Notes under the pieces: generated by a model
Told to the model about the DNA's origin: nothing
Databases searched by the model: none
What the model saw: only the letters and a program-made list of their open reading frames with translations
Shown here: piece by piece, positions 7,798 through 15,584 of the stretch
Layout: every line of letters begins with the position of its first letter
Numbering within the stretch: the stretch's first letter is position 1
Translations under genes and position numbers: made by a program
NCBI GenBank assembly: GCA_021796055.1
Contig: JAJYOS010000024.1
Coordinates: 1 to 17,438 of the forward strand
DNA from: Bacteroidota bacterium
GTDB taxonomy: Bacteria > Bacteroidota > Kryptoniia > Kryptoniales > JAKASW01
DNA length: 17,438 nucleotides
Direction of reading: 5' to 3'

Positions 7798-9219
7798 TTA
7801 CGGAAAAATTCCGAGTTCTATGTATGCCGTGGCGATTTTGTCAATGGCGTTCAGGAAGGCTGCCGTCCTGAGATCCGGGATCTTTCCGTTGCTCTTGAAT
7901 AGATCCCGTATCTGGTTGTATGAGGTAGTCATGGTTTCCTCAAGCCCGGAATTGACAAGGTCGATTTCATCCGCTCCCTTTGTAATCGTATCTCGTTGAT
8001 CGTCTGAGAACGACCTGCCTGTCGATTGCTCGACCGCCTGTAGAATCTTATCGAATGCGGAATGTTCGAACCGTTTATCCATTCTCCCGAATCGTACATG
8101 CGACAGGTTCTTCAGCCACTCGAAGTACGAAACCGTGACCCCGCCGGCGTTAAGATACATATCGGGGATCACCATCACGCCTTTCTTCAGCAGTATCTCT
8201 TCAGCGGCCACAGTTGTCGGGCCGTTCGCTCCCTCACCGATTATTTTTGCTTTGATCCGAGGAGCGTTCTCTTCCGTGATCTGCTCTTCAAGCGCCGCGG
8301 GAATAAGGATGTCGCAATCAAGCTCTAGTGCTTCGGCTGAATGTGTTATGTCCTTTGCACCCGGAAATTTCAGGATCGAGCCGGTTTCCTTCCGGTGTTT
8401 GACGACGGCATCGACATCCAGACCATTCAAATTGTAAATAGCGCCCTCGTATTCCGCGAGAGCAACGATTACTCCGCCGCCGTCCTGACAGAACTTTGCA
8501 GCATAGTATCCGACGTTTCCGAGTCCCTGGACGATGATTCGTTTGCCAAGAAGGCCGCGGGTTAATCCGAGCTTCTTCATATCCTCGACGTTGTTGCAGG
8601 CCTCTTGCAGACCGTAGAAAATCCCTCTCCCGGTCGCCTCGGTTCTGCCCCGCACTCCGCCTTCCGCGACCGGCTTTCCTGTCACGCACGCCAGTGCATC
8701 GATCTTTCCAGGATTGAACGTGGCATAGGTATCCGCGATCCACGCCATCTCTCGCGGACCGGAGCCATAATCCGGTGCGGGAACATCTACACCTGGCCCG
8801 ATGTAGTTTTTCCTGATCAACTCCGAAGTATAGCGCCGCGTGATAATCTCAATGTCCGTTACAGAATAGTTTTTGGGATTGAACTTGATCGCACCCTTTG
8901 CTCCACCGAACGGCACATCTACTACAGCGCACTTGTAAGTCATCAGCGCGGCAAGGGCTTTTACCTCGTCCTCGTCGACGAACTCGGAATACCTTATTCC
9001 TCCTTTGACCGGGAGTTTGTGATAACTGTGTTCCACACGCCAGCCGCGCATGACCTCAAGCCCCCTGGAAGTGCGGACCGGGAATTGAAACGAATAAACG
9101 CTGTTGCAGCCTTTGATCTGTTCGAGCAAACCTTTTGGGTGGCTCGTAAATTGTGCAGCCCTGTCGAAATTGCGGTTTACATTTTCGAAGAAGCTGACCT
9201 TACCTTTTGAGTCGTTCAT
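7798..9219 (-). CDS. Glutamate dehydrogenase, hexameric animal-like type
   Basis: Interconverts glutamate and 2-oxoglutarate plus ammonia using NAD(P). The 473-residue product has the dimerisation/substrate domain first: [10 protein letters not shown] with K72, [18 protein letters not shown] with K96 and K108, and VPAPDYGSG with D150, matching the substrate and catalytic Lys/Asp set. The Rossmann domain carries GLGNVG (232-237), then [10 protein letters not shown] and [15 protein letters not shown] with S364. From recall it is closest to the animal/hexameric type, including a segment after SYFEW (about 370-430) that corresponds to the antenna-bearing region but looks shorter. Cofactor preference cannot be read safely. 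The ATG has only a modest AAGG seven bases upstream. It lies downstream of ybjQ on the same strand, 183 bases away, and ends at the shared terminator. Confidence 0.93.
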   Translation of the reverse strand: MNDSKGKVSFFENVNRNFDRAAQFTSHPKGLLEQIKGCNSVYSFQFPVRTSRGLEVMRGWRVEHSYHKLPVKGGIRYSEFVDEDEVKALAALMTYKCAVVDVPFGGAKGAIKFNPKNYSVTDIEIITRRYTSELIRKNYIGPGVDVPAPDYGSGPREMAWIADTYATFNPGKIDALACVTGKPVAEGGVRGRTEATGRGIFYGLQEACNNVEDMKKLGLTRGLLGKRIIVQGLGNVGYYAAKFCQDGGGVIVALAEYEGAIYNLNGLDVDAVVKHRKETGSILKFPGAKDITHSAEALELDCDILIPAALEEQITEENAPRIKAKIIGEGANGPTTVAAEEILLKKGVMVIPDMYLNAGGVTVSYFEWLKNLSHVRFGRMDKRFEHSAFDKILQAVEQSTGRSFSDDQRDTITKGADEIDLVNSGLEETMTTSYNQIRDLFKSNGKIPDLRTAAFLNAIDKIATAYIELGIFP

Positions 9220-9247
9220 AACTTAACCTTGTGGTTTTGTGAGGGAA

Positions 9248-9291
9248 ATCCGAAAACTTGTGAATGACAATAGAATTATTGCCTTTCGGAT
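9248..9291. promoter_or_regulatory. Inverted repeat upstream of the glutamate dehydrogenase gene
   Basis: A perfect 8-base inverted repeat, ATCCGAAA (9248-9255) and TTTCGGAT (9284-9291), flanks a 28-base AT-rich spacer in the 183-base gap upstream of gdh. It could be a pair of operator half-sites around the promoter. No convincing -35/-10 pair was found, and a chance repeat cannot be excluded. Confidence 0.25.
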
Positions 9292-9402
9292 GCGCTCCAA
9301 TTTAACAAAGCTTCACGAAGAGAGAAATGCAACCTGTGGAGCGGGAGCCCTTAGTGACCGGGCACAATCGCCTTCAGCTATTTCAGATGATTTTTGGAGA
9401 AA

Positions 9403-9732
9403 TCAAGTGTGCGCTGCCGTCACCGCCGTACCGTAGCATAGGACTTCAGTGACGCCGTTCAACAATTCGGTGGCGTCGTACCGCACTCCTATGACCGCGT
9501 TTGCACCGAGCTGCTCGGCGTGGTCTATCATCATGTCGAACGCTTCCTCGCGGCTTTTTTCGCAAAGTTCGGTGAAGAGCGAAATGTTTCCCCCGAAAAG
9601 AGTTTGCAGCGAGCCTCCAATCGTACCGAAGACAGATCTCGATCTCACAGTGATACCTCTTACGACACCGTGTTGTTTGACGACTTTGTATCCTGTGAGT
9701 TCGAATGTGGTCGTGGTCATCGCGTGGTCCAT
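9403..9732 (-). CDS. YbjQ/UPF0145 family protein
   Basis: Small cytoplasmic protein (109 residues, normal for the family) of the YbjQ/UPF0145 group, sometimes called heavy-metal-binding domain proteins; structures of relatives are pentamers and the true function is not settled. Family marks are GYKVVKQHGVVRGITVRS near residues 14-31, the central SLFTELCEKSREEAFDMMI segment, and the very typical AEQLGANAVIGVRYDA (72-87). The start ATG (complement of 9730-9732) is fixed by AAGGAG on the same strand (9740-9745, spacing 7). The reading frame continues upstream only as an antisense frame through the neighbouring lipoprotein gene. It is transcribed away from that gene, and the 160 bases between them must hold both promoters. 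Confidence 0.88.
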   Translation of the reverse strand: MDHAMTTTTFELTGYKVVKQHGVVRGITVRSRSVFGTIGGSLQTLFGGNISLFTELCEKSREEAFDMMIDHAEQLGANAVIGVRYDATELLNGVTEVLCYGTAVTAAHT

Positions 9733-9892
9733 GGAATATCTCCTTCGCTGGTTGGTTGAAAGGTAGCATCTGGTAGTGAGGACATCACGAAGGAATATAC
9801 TTGTGCAGTCTGAATTTCTCAATTGCGATCTTAGTCGTGGGGATTTGCTCATGCGTTTTGTAAATTGCAGCGGACCAGATGATGAGGACCAA

Positions 9893-11650
9893 ATGAGGAA
9901 TACAAAACCTGCAATTGTCGCCATCCTCGCAATGCTGCTCGCTTCCTGCTCAAGCCAAAAATCGAAGGTGGATCTCGTACTCACCGATGGGGAATTCCAG
10001 ACGATGGATCCGAACTTCCCGCTGGCAGAAGCAGTTGCCGTTGATAAAGGAATGATCGTCGGGGTTGGGTCGTGTGAGGGTGTGTCTTCGCGGTTTAAGG
10101 GAAAAGTCACAATAGACCTTCGGAGGGCCTGTGTCCTTCCTGGCCTGATAGACGGACATGGACATATGCTGCAACTTGGGATGAGTCTGCAGACAATAGA
10201 CCTCTCGGGTACGCGTTCACCGCAACAAGTGGCAGATCGCGTGGAAGAAGCAGCGGCGAGAACGAATCCCGGAACGTGGATAAGGGGAAGCGGGTGGAAT
10301 GCCGGGGCCTGGCGGACGAATATTTCCGGTGTCGCGGGCATGCTTGATAGAGCGGCGCCAAACAACTTAGTGTTCCTTGCGGGAGCCGATGGACAGTCAA
10401 TTTGGGTGAACGGGAAAGTGCTCCGGCTGGCAGGCATAACCCGGGGTACGAAAGCGCCCGAAGGCGGCCGTATCCTGGTCGACTCAAAAGGAAATCCCAC
10501 CGGTATACTTGAGGGATCTGCTATCGGGCTTGTGACGAGACAAATACCGCCGCCTTCTGAAAATGAAATTGAGGACGCGATAGTTCTCGCCTCGGACACG
10601 TGCGCACGATACGGCATCACCGAAGTTCAGGATGTTGGGATCGACAAGCGCACACTGAACGCATACCGGTCGCTCGCAGACAAGGGGAAACTGAGGATTC
10701 GGATTTACGCGATGTACGATGGCGACGACAGCACCCTGCCCGGTATATTGAAAGCCGGAAGAATAGTGGATTATAAAGACCGCTTCACCATGAGATCTGT
10801 AAGAGTCGATATGGATGGAGGGCTCGGCCCCCGCGAAGCAGCCATGGTGAGGGAATACTCCGATGCGCCGGGTCAATACGGGGCAACGCTGTTCGGTGAG
10901 AAGGATCTCGAGAACCTGACCATCGCCTCGGTCTCATCCGGATTCCAGGTATGCACCGAAGCACACGGTGACAGGGCAGTCCATGTCGTGCTCGATGCAT
11001 ATGAAGAGGCGCTGAAGGCGGCCGACGTCGCCGATCCAAGATTGCGCATTGAAGCCGCCGAGGTCATGATGGGGGACGACATCCCGAGATTCAAGATGCT
11101 CAACGTCATTCCTTCCATGCAGCCGGTGCAATGCCTGTCAGATATGTACTGGATCGAGTCGCGACTGGGACCCGACAGGGTGAAGCGTGCCTTTCCCTGG
11201 CGGTCGCTGCTGGATGGAGGTGACATGATAGTCGGAGGGTCGGGTTTCCCCGGGCAAAGTCCGGATCCAAGACTCGGAATCTACGCGGCCGTCACGCGGC
11301 GAGATGTGAATGGATTGCCGCGGTCTTTTTCCGACGCCGAAAAGTATTTCGAGTTGACTCCGGATGCCGCTAAAGACAGTTCCGATTATGATGGCGGGTT
11401 CTTCGCAGACCAGCGGATGACACTTGCGAATGCCATTAAGGCGTTTACAGTCTGGCCTGCGTACGGGGCCTTTCAGGAAAAAGAAAAAGGGAAGATTATG
11501 ACAGGCATGGTCGCCGACTTCACCATTTTGCAAAATGATTTGAACAAAATACCGGCGGAAAGGATACCGGATGACCACATTCTTGCAACCATTGTTGGCG
11601 GGCGACTGGTGTATGTGAGCCAGGTTGCCGGGAATTGGAGTGCGCGTTGA
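9893..11650 (+). CDS. YtcJ-like amidohydrolase-family lipoprotein with altered metal site
   Basis: Clear member of the amidohydrolase_3 (YtcJ-like) branch: VLPGLIDGHGHM (81-92), DGGLG (308-312), GDRA with LDAYEEAL (359-374), SMQP (408-411), LGIYAAVTRRD (461-471) and KGKIMTGMVADFTIL near the end. ATG 9893 has TGAGGA at 9883-9888 and starts a lipoprotein signal peptide with lipobox LASC (Cys19), so the 585-residue protein is exported and lipid-anchored, probably to the outer membrane since +2 is Ser. GTG 9776 is in frame but would bury the signal. Odd: only H89 and H91 of the expected metal ligands remain. The usual Lys is R304, the His of HAIGD is E356, the His of RIEH is A388, and the Asp of GSD is G451. 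Hydrolysis by the usual mechanism therefore looks unlikely. It may be a binding protein or have changed chemistry. Confidence 0.85.
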   Translation: MRNTKPAIVAILAMLLASCSSQKSKVDLVLTDGEFQTMDPNFPLAEAVAVDKGMIVGVGSCEGVSSRFKGKVTIDLRRACVLPGLIDGHGHMLQLGMSLQTIDLSGTRSPQQVADRVEEAAARTNPGTWIRGSGWNAGAWRTNISGVAGMLDRAAPNNLVFLAGADGQSIWVNGKVLRLAGITRGTKAPEGGRILVDSKGNPTGILEGSAIGLVTRQIPPPSENEIEDAIVLASDTCARYGITEVQDVGIDKRTLNAYRSLADKGKLRIRIYAMYDGDDSTLPGILKAGRIVDYKDRFTMRSVRVDMDGGLGPREAAMVREYSDAPGQYGATLFGEKDLENLTIASVSSGFQVCTEAHGDRAVHVVLDAYEEALKAADVADPRLRIEAAEVMMGDDIPRFKMLNVIPSMQPVQCLSDMYWIESRLGPDRVKRAFPWRSLLDGGDMIVGGSGFPGQSPDPRLGIYAAVTRRDVNGLPRSFSDAEKYFELTPDAAKDSSDYDGGFFADQRMTLANAIKAFTVWPAYGAFQEKEKGKIMTGMVADFTILQNDLNKIPAERIPDDHILATIVGGRLVYVSQVAGNWSAR

Positions 11651-11702
11651 AATACGGTCGCTCGAAAAGAGAAGATGATTCAAACTGGAAAAGGAGGATC
11701 GC

Positions 11703-12185
11703 ATGGAACTCAAAGTCGTGAAGATCGATAAGCCTGAGGATGTAAACCTTATTCTCGGTCAGTCCCATTTCATAAAGACTGTCGAAGATCTGCATGAAGC
11801 GGTCGTACAGACCGTGCCGCAGATGAAATTCGGGATTGCCTTTTGCGAATCGTCGGGACCCGCACTTGTGAGATTCAGCGGGAACGATGAAGAACTGACC
11901 GACCTGGCAACCAGGCGCGCGCTGGAGATTTCTGCCGGGCATTCGTTTATAATTTTTATGAGAGAGGGTTTCCCGGTCAACATTCTCAACGCGGTCAAGG
12001 CTATCCCGGAGGTTGCAAGCATATACTGCGCTACGGGGAATTCGGTCGAAGTAATCATAGCAGAAACGGAGCAGGGCCGTGGGATTCTCGGCGTTGTCGA
12101 CGGGATCAAGAGCAGAGGGATCGAGTCTGAGTCCGACAGGCAGGCACGTCATGATTTTCTGAGGAAGATCGGCTACAAGCTGTAA
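11703..12185 (+). CDS. Adenosine-specific kinase family protein (DUF355-like)
   Basis: Small protein (160 residues, usual length) of the family named after archaeal adenosine-specific kinases, known mostly from archaea and thermophilic or anaerobic bacteria. Highly conserved stretches are GHSFIIFMREGFPVNILNAV (79-98), IPEVASIYCATGNSVEVIIA (101-120) and ETEQGRGILGVVDG (121-134). By family knowledge it would be a cytoplasmic protein binding nucleosides or phosphorylating adenosine; the physiological role is not well established. ATG 11703 has a strong AAGGAGG at 11691-11697, spacing 5. It follows the lipoprotein gene by 52 bases without a terminator, so the two may be cotranscribed, though no functional link is evident. 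Confidence 0.88.
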   Translation: MELKVVKIDKPEDVNLILGQSHFIKTVEDLHEAVVQTVPQMKFGIAFCESSGPALVRFSGNDEELTDLATRRALEISAGHSFIIFMREGFPVNILNAVKAIPEVASIYCATGNSVEVIIAETEQGRGILGVVDGIKSRGIESESDRQARHDFLRKIGYKL

Positions 12186-12213
12186 AACCGAACTTCTCTC
12201 GCCAAATACCGTC

Positions 12214-12219
12214 TATAAT
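12214..12219 (+). promoter_or_regulatory. Possible -10 box before the efflux operon
   Basis: TATAAT lies in the gap between the kinase-family gene and the TolC-type gene. No good -35 is seen at 16-18 bases upstream (best is AACTTC at 12191-12196). A transcript from here would begin close to ATG 12229, leaving almost no leader for ATG 12241. Confidence 0.3.
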
Positions 12220-12240
12220 CACAATCATATGATGGAGACT

Positions 12241-13536
12241 ATGAAGAAGTATATCCTTTTCCTATTGCTCGTTCCGGGAATCTTGGCGGCGCAGGCGCTT
12301 CCGGTAACGGAGGGCGCGGCAGAGCCGGCCGATACCTTAACGCTGGAACAATGCATTCAGACTGCTTTGAAATATAATCCGGAAATCCGCGTATCCGAAG
12401 GTGGACTGGAATCGGCCCAGTCAAATTTGAAGCTTACACGGTCAGTTTTGTTTCCGCAGATAAGCGGGACGGCCGGGGTGACGAGAAACGGCGGCACTTT
12501 TCTGCTCGGGAATATTGTGCGGAGCGGGAGTTTTGACAGCTATACTGCCGGCCTTCAGGCACAGCAGCTGATATTCGATTTCGGCAAGACGTACACCCGG
12601 CTCTCGGCGTCGTCCGATCTCGTGCGTGCCAGCGGACAGGATTTGAGGGCGACCAGGGAAGATATAATCGTAAACACTTATGTTGCCTACTACAGCTACC
12701 TCGCGGCTGTCCGTGTCAGGGAAGTCGACACTGAGACGGTTCTCCAGGCGGAAGATCATCTGCACCAGGCTCAGGCCTTCTACAGGGCCGGGACGGTTCC
12801 CCAGTACGACGTCGTCAATGCCGAAGTTACCGTCGCAAACGCAAACGTAAACTTGATCCAGGCTGACAACAACATAAAGCTCGCCCGGATCCAATTGGAG
12901 AATGTGATCGGGCGGAAGCTTCCCGATAGTTTTGCTTTGAGAGATATTCTCGATGTTGCCCATGTAGACATAAGCATGGAAGCGGCTATGGAGACCGCCA
13001 TAAACAGCCGACCCGAATTGCTGGCGAGTCAGGCGCAAGTGCAGGCAAACAAAGCGCTTCTTACCTCTGCCTGGACCGCTAATTTGCCGAACATCAGCGC
13101 TTCAGGCTCATACAACTGGCGGGGACTTGCTCCGACGCCCCTTTATAGCGGCTGGAATATCGGTGTCACTCTTTCTCTTCCGATTTTTCAGGGTTTCGCT
13201 CTCGACGCGGGTATCGACCAAGCAAAGGCAAACCTTAAGAGTGCGGAAGCGTCTAACGATTTAGTTATGCAAACGTTGTATCTCGATGTTCAGCAGCAAG
13301 AGTTCGCCCTGCAGGAGGCGACCCAGAGAATTCAGGCTTCGAGGAAGCTGGTGCAGCAAGCGGAAGAGGCATTACGTCTGGCGGTGGGAGAGTACAATTC
13401 AGGGACCGGCAGCGCGCTGCAGACTACCGACGCTCAAGTCGCCCTTGCCAACGCCCGGATAACCTACATCCAATCGCTTTATGATTACAACGTCTCATAT
13501 GCGCAGCTTGAACGGGCAATGGGGGTGATAAAGTGA
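12241..13536 (+). CDS. TolC-type outer-membrane efflux channel
   Basis: Outer-membrane/periplasmic channel component of a tripartite exporter. From ATG 12241 the product has 431 residues, starting MKKYILFLLLVPGILAAQA, a standard signal peptide with probable cleavage after AQA. ATG 12229 and 12232 are in frame and add up to four residues; GGAG 12234-12237 is close to 12241 and does not settle the choice. The two TolC/OEP repeats are visible: the first opens with LTLEQCIQTALKYNPEI (33-49), the second around the long helices near INSRPELLASQAQVQANKAL and ends in the Ala/Gln-rich coiled coil before YNVSYAQLERAMGVI. It stands immediately before the adaptor and ABC genes, so it probably serves that pump. 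The next gene starts 16 bases downstream. Confidence 0.93.
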   Translation: MKKYILFLLLVPGILAAQALPVTEGAAEPADTLTLEQCIQTALKYNPEIRVSEGGLESAQSNLKLTRSVLFPQISGTAGVTRNGGTFLLGNIVRSGSFDSYTAGLQAQQLIFDFGKTYTRLSASSDLVRASGQDLRATREDIIVNTYVAYYSYLAAVRVREVDTETVLQAEDHLHQAQAFYRAGTVPQYDVVNAEVTVANANVNLIQADNNIKLARIQLENVIGRKLPDSFALRDILDVAHVDISMEAAMETAINSRPELLASQAQVQANKALLTSAWTANLPNISASGSYNWRGLAPTPLYSGWNIGVTLSLPIFQGFALDAGIDQAKANLKSAEASNDLVMQTLYLDVQQQEFALQEATQRIQASRKLVQQAEEALRLAVGEYNSGTGSALQTTDAQVALANARITYIQSLYDYNVSYAQLERAMGVIK

Positions 13537-13552
13537 AAACAAGAGAAAGAGT

Positions 13553-14824
13553 ATGAAAAAGAAAAGGCTTATTACGATCGCAATTCTCGTTGTCGTCGTG
13601 GCTGGAGTGATCGTGTTCTTCACGTCCAGCAGCAAATCCGACAGCCAACAGTGGCTCACACTTCCGGTAACAAAGGGCAATCTTGATGTGGTCGTCACTG
13701 CCACAGGCACGCTGGCCGCGGACACTACAGTGCAGGTCGGAACCCAGGTTTCGGGCACGATTGCCAAGCTGTACGCCGATTGGAACTCACATGTGAGACA
13801 GGGCCAGGTCGTGGCAAAACTCGACACCACGTTTCTGTGGGCGAGCGTTGAGCAGGCTGAGGCAAATCTTCGGAAAAGTAAGGTCGCGGAAGAACAGGCG
13901 AAAAGAACTTTTGACCGTGTGAAACAGCTTTTCCAACGCAATCTCGATTCCCAGTCGGACTATGACACTGCGCTCTCAGGCTATCAGACCGCGCAGGCGG
14001 ATGTCGTGCAGGCACAAACGGCCCTTGACCAGGCAAAAATAAATTTGAGCTACGCGACCATCAAGTCTCCGATAAGCGGTGTCGTGATCTCAAGAAACGT
14101 CGACTTGGGGCAGACAGTTGCCTCGAGCTTCAATACCCCGACACTGTTTACTATAGCAAACAGTCTTTCAGACATGCAGATTCAGGCTTCGGTGGACGAA
14201 GGCGATATTGGAAGCGTGAAAGTCGGGCAACCTGTCTCGTTCACTGTCGACGCATATCCTAACGATACTTTTAGTGGGCGAGTGATCCAGATAAGGCTCC
14301 AGCCTACCGTGGTTCAGAATGTTGTCGAGTACACCGTGATTATCGACGTGCCCAATCCCGACCTGAAGCTGATGCCCGGCATGACAGCCAACCTTACTAT
14401 TCAGATCGCAGAAGCCAAGGATGTGTTGAAAGTTCCGACGACCGCGCTCAGATTCGTGCCGCCCCGCCAATACGTCACCGGTATGATGAATGCCCTGCCT
14501 GATTCCGTGAAACAGAAGATCGAACAGCGGCGAAAAGCTGACGGAGGCAACCAGGCGTCTGGTCAGGCTGGCGGATACCAGGGAGCCGGCCAGGGAAGTG
14601 CCCAGTCGCTTCAAAACAGGGAATTGAGTCCGGGAAGTTATTTCAGACTATGGGTCCTTGACGGAAAACAGATAAAGCCGGTGCGGGTCAGGATCGGACT
14701 TTCGGATGGAACAAATACGGAAGTAGCAGGCGATCTTAACGCAGGTCAACAGGTTGTCATCGGCTCACTCACTCAATCCGGCGGACGGCAGAACAATCCG
14801 TTCATGCAGCAGAGGAGGTTCTGA
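13553..14824 (+). CDS. MacA/HlyD-type periplasmic adaptor of an ABC exporter
   Basis: Membrane-fusion protein that couples the inner-membrane ABC transporter to the TolC-type channel. Of 423 residues, ~5-23 form an N-terminal membrane anchor after MKKKR. A barrel/lipoyl part follows (GNLDVVVTATGTL at 42-54, VGTQVSGTI), then a helical hairpin of about 95-165 rich in Ala/Gln/Glu, the second lipoyl half with YATIKSPISGVVISRNVDLGQ (167-187), and barrel and membrane-proximal domains with LMPGMTANLTI (273-283) and LKVPTTALRF. Residues ~329-351 are a Gly/Gln/Ala-rich linker inserted before the last domain, and the C terminus is Gln/Arg-rich. Start ATG has a weak purine-rich upstream region (AGAAAGAG). 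It is the MacA counterpart of the following ATPase and permease genes. Confidence 0.92.
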   Translation: MKKKRLITIAILVVVVAGVIVFFTSSSKSDSQQWLTLPVTKGNLDVVVTATGTLAADTTVQVGTQVSGTIAKLYADWNSHVRQGQVVAKLDTTFLWASVEQAEANLRKSKVAEEQAKRTFDRVKQLFQRNLDSQSDYDTALSGYQTAQADVVQAQTALDQAKINLSYATIKSPISGVVISRNVDLGQTVASSFNTPTLFTIANSLSDMQIQASVDEGDIGSVKVGQPVSFTVDAYPNDTFSGRVIQIRLQPTVVQNVVEYTVIIDVPNPDLKLMPGMTANLTIQIAEAKDVLKVPTTALRFVPPRQYVTGMMNALPDSVKQKIEQRRKADGGNQASGQAGGYQGAGQGSAQSLQNRELSPGSYFRLWVLDGKQIKPVRVRIGLSDGTNTEVAGDLNAGQQVVIGSLTQSGGRQNNPFMQQRRF

Positions 14825-14828
14825 TCCG

Positions 14829-15584
14829 ATGTCACAGCCGATCATCTCCACGAAACATCTCGTCAAAGTCTACAAGATGGGAGACTTTGAAGTGCATGCG
14901 CTGCGTGGCATCAATTTGGATGTGAACTCCCGGGAGTTCGTGGCGATAATGGGCGCGAGCGGCTCCGGCAAATCAACCTTCATGAACATAGTCGGATGCC
15001 TAGACACCCCGACCAGTGGAGAGTACTTCCTCGACGGAGTGGAAGTCGCCAAAATGGACCGTGACGAACTTGCGCGTCTGAGAAACCTCAAACTTGGATT
15101 TGTATTTCAGGCCTTCAACCTGTTGCCCAGAACAACCGCAGTTGAGAACGTGGAGCTCCCCCTTCTTTATTCGAACAAGCTTTCATCGTTGCAGCGAAGA
15201 GAAAAAGCCATGGATGCGTTGAACGCGGTGGGTCTTGCCGACCGTGCGGAACATTACTCAAGCCAGCTATCGGGTGGTCAGCAGCAGCGCGTGGCCATTG
15301 CCCGTTCGCTCGTAAATGATCCGGTCGTTATCCTTGCCGATGAACCGACGGGGAACCTCGATACCCGGACGAGCGTGGAAGTCATGGAGATATTTCAGAA
15401 ACTCAATGAGCGTGGAATAACTGTGGTTTTGGTGACGCACGAAACGGATATTGCGCAGTTTGCCGATAGAAATGTCGTCTTCAAGGACGGAAAGATCAAC
15501 AAGATGGTTTCGGTAGAAGATAGAAAAATCGCGACAGAAGAACTTTCAAAGATCCCGGTTCTGGTGGATGAGATAGAGTTATGA
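14829..15584 (+). CDS. MacB/LolD-type ABC transporter ATPase
   Basis: Cytoplasmic ATPase of the macrolide-exporter/LolCDE class (ABC_MJ0796-like) that powers the following permease. The 251-residue product shows Walker [10 protein letters not shown] (42-50), Q-loop Q94 in [20 protein letters not shown], signature [16 protein letters not shown] (147-162), Walker [11 protein letters not shown] (166-175), D-loop NLDT (176-179) and H-loop H204 in LVTHE; all catalytic positions look intact. ATG 14829 has AGGAGG at 14813-14818 with a spacing of 10, within 5 bases of the adaptor stop, so the two are coupled. About 25 residues after the usual end of the domain (from ~225) are polar and unremarkable. 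Substrate cannot be told from the ATPase: antibiotics, lipopeptides or siderophores are possible. Confidence 0.96.
   Translation: MSQPIISTKHLVKVYKMGDFEVHALRGINLDVNSREFVAIMGASGSGKSTFMNIVGCLDTPTSGEYFLDGVEVAKMDRDELARLRNLKLGFVFQAFNLLPRTTAVENVELPLLYSNKLSSLQRREKAMDALNAVGLADRAEHYSSQLSGGQQQRVAIARSLVNDPVVILADEPTGNLDTRTSVEVMEIFQKLNERGITVVLVTHETDIAQFADRNVVFKDGKINKMVSVEDRKIATEELSKIPVLVDEIEL

Noticed and set aside
9403..10620. 405-codon open frame on the - strand extending ybjQ upstream
   Set aside because: Only the last 109 codons look like a protein (YbjQ family). The rest is antisense to the lipoprotein gene, and AAGGAG at 9740-9745 fixes the start at 9732.
10790..11250. Frameshift or sequencing error as the cause of the odd amidohydrolase residues
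   Set aside because: The changes are spread over four separate motifs, each inside otherwise well-matched sequence in one continuous frame, so indels cannot explain them.
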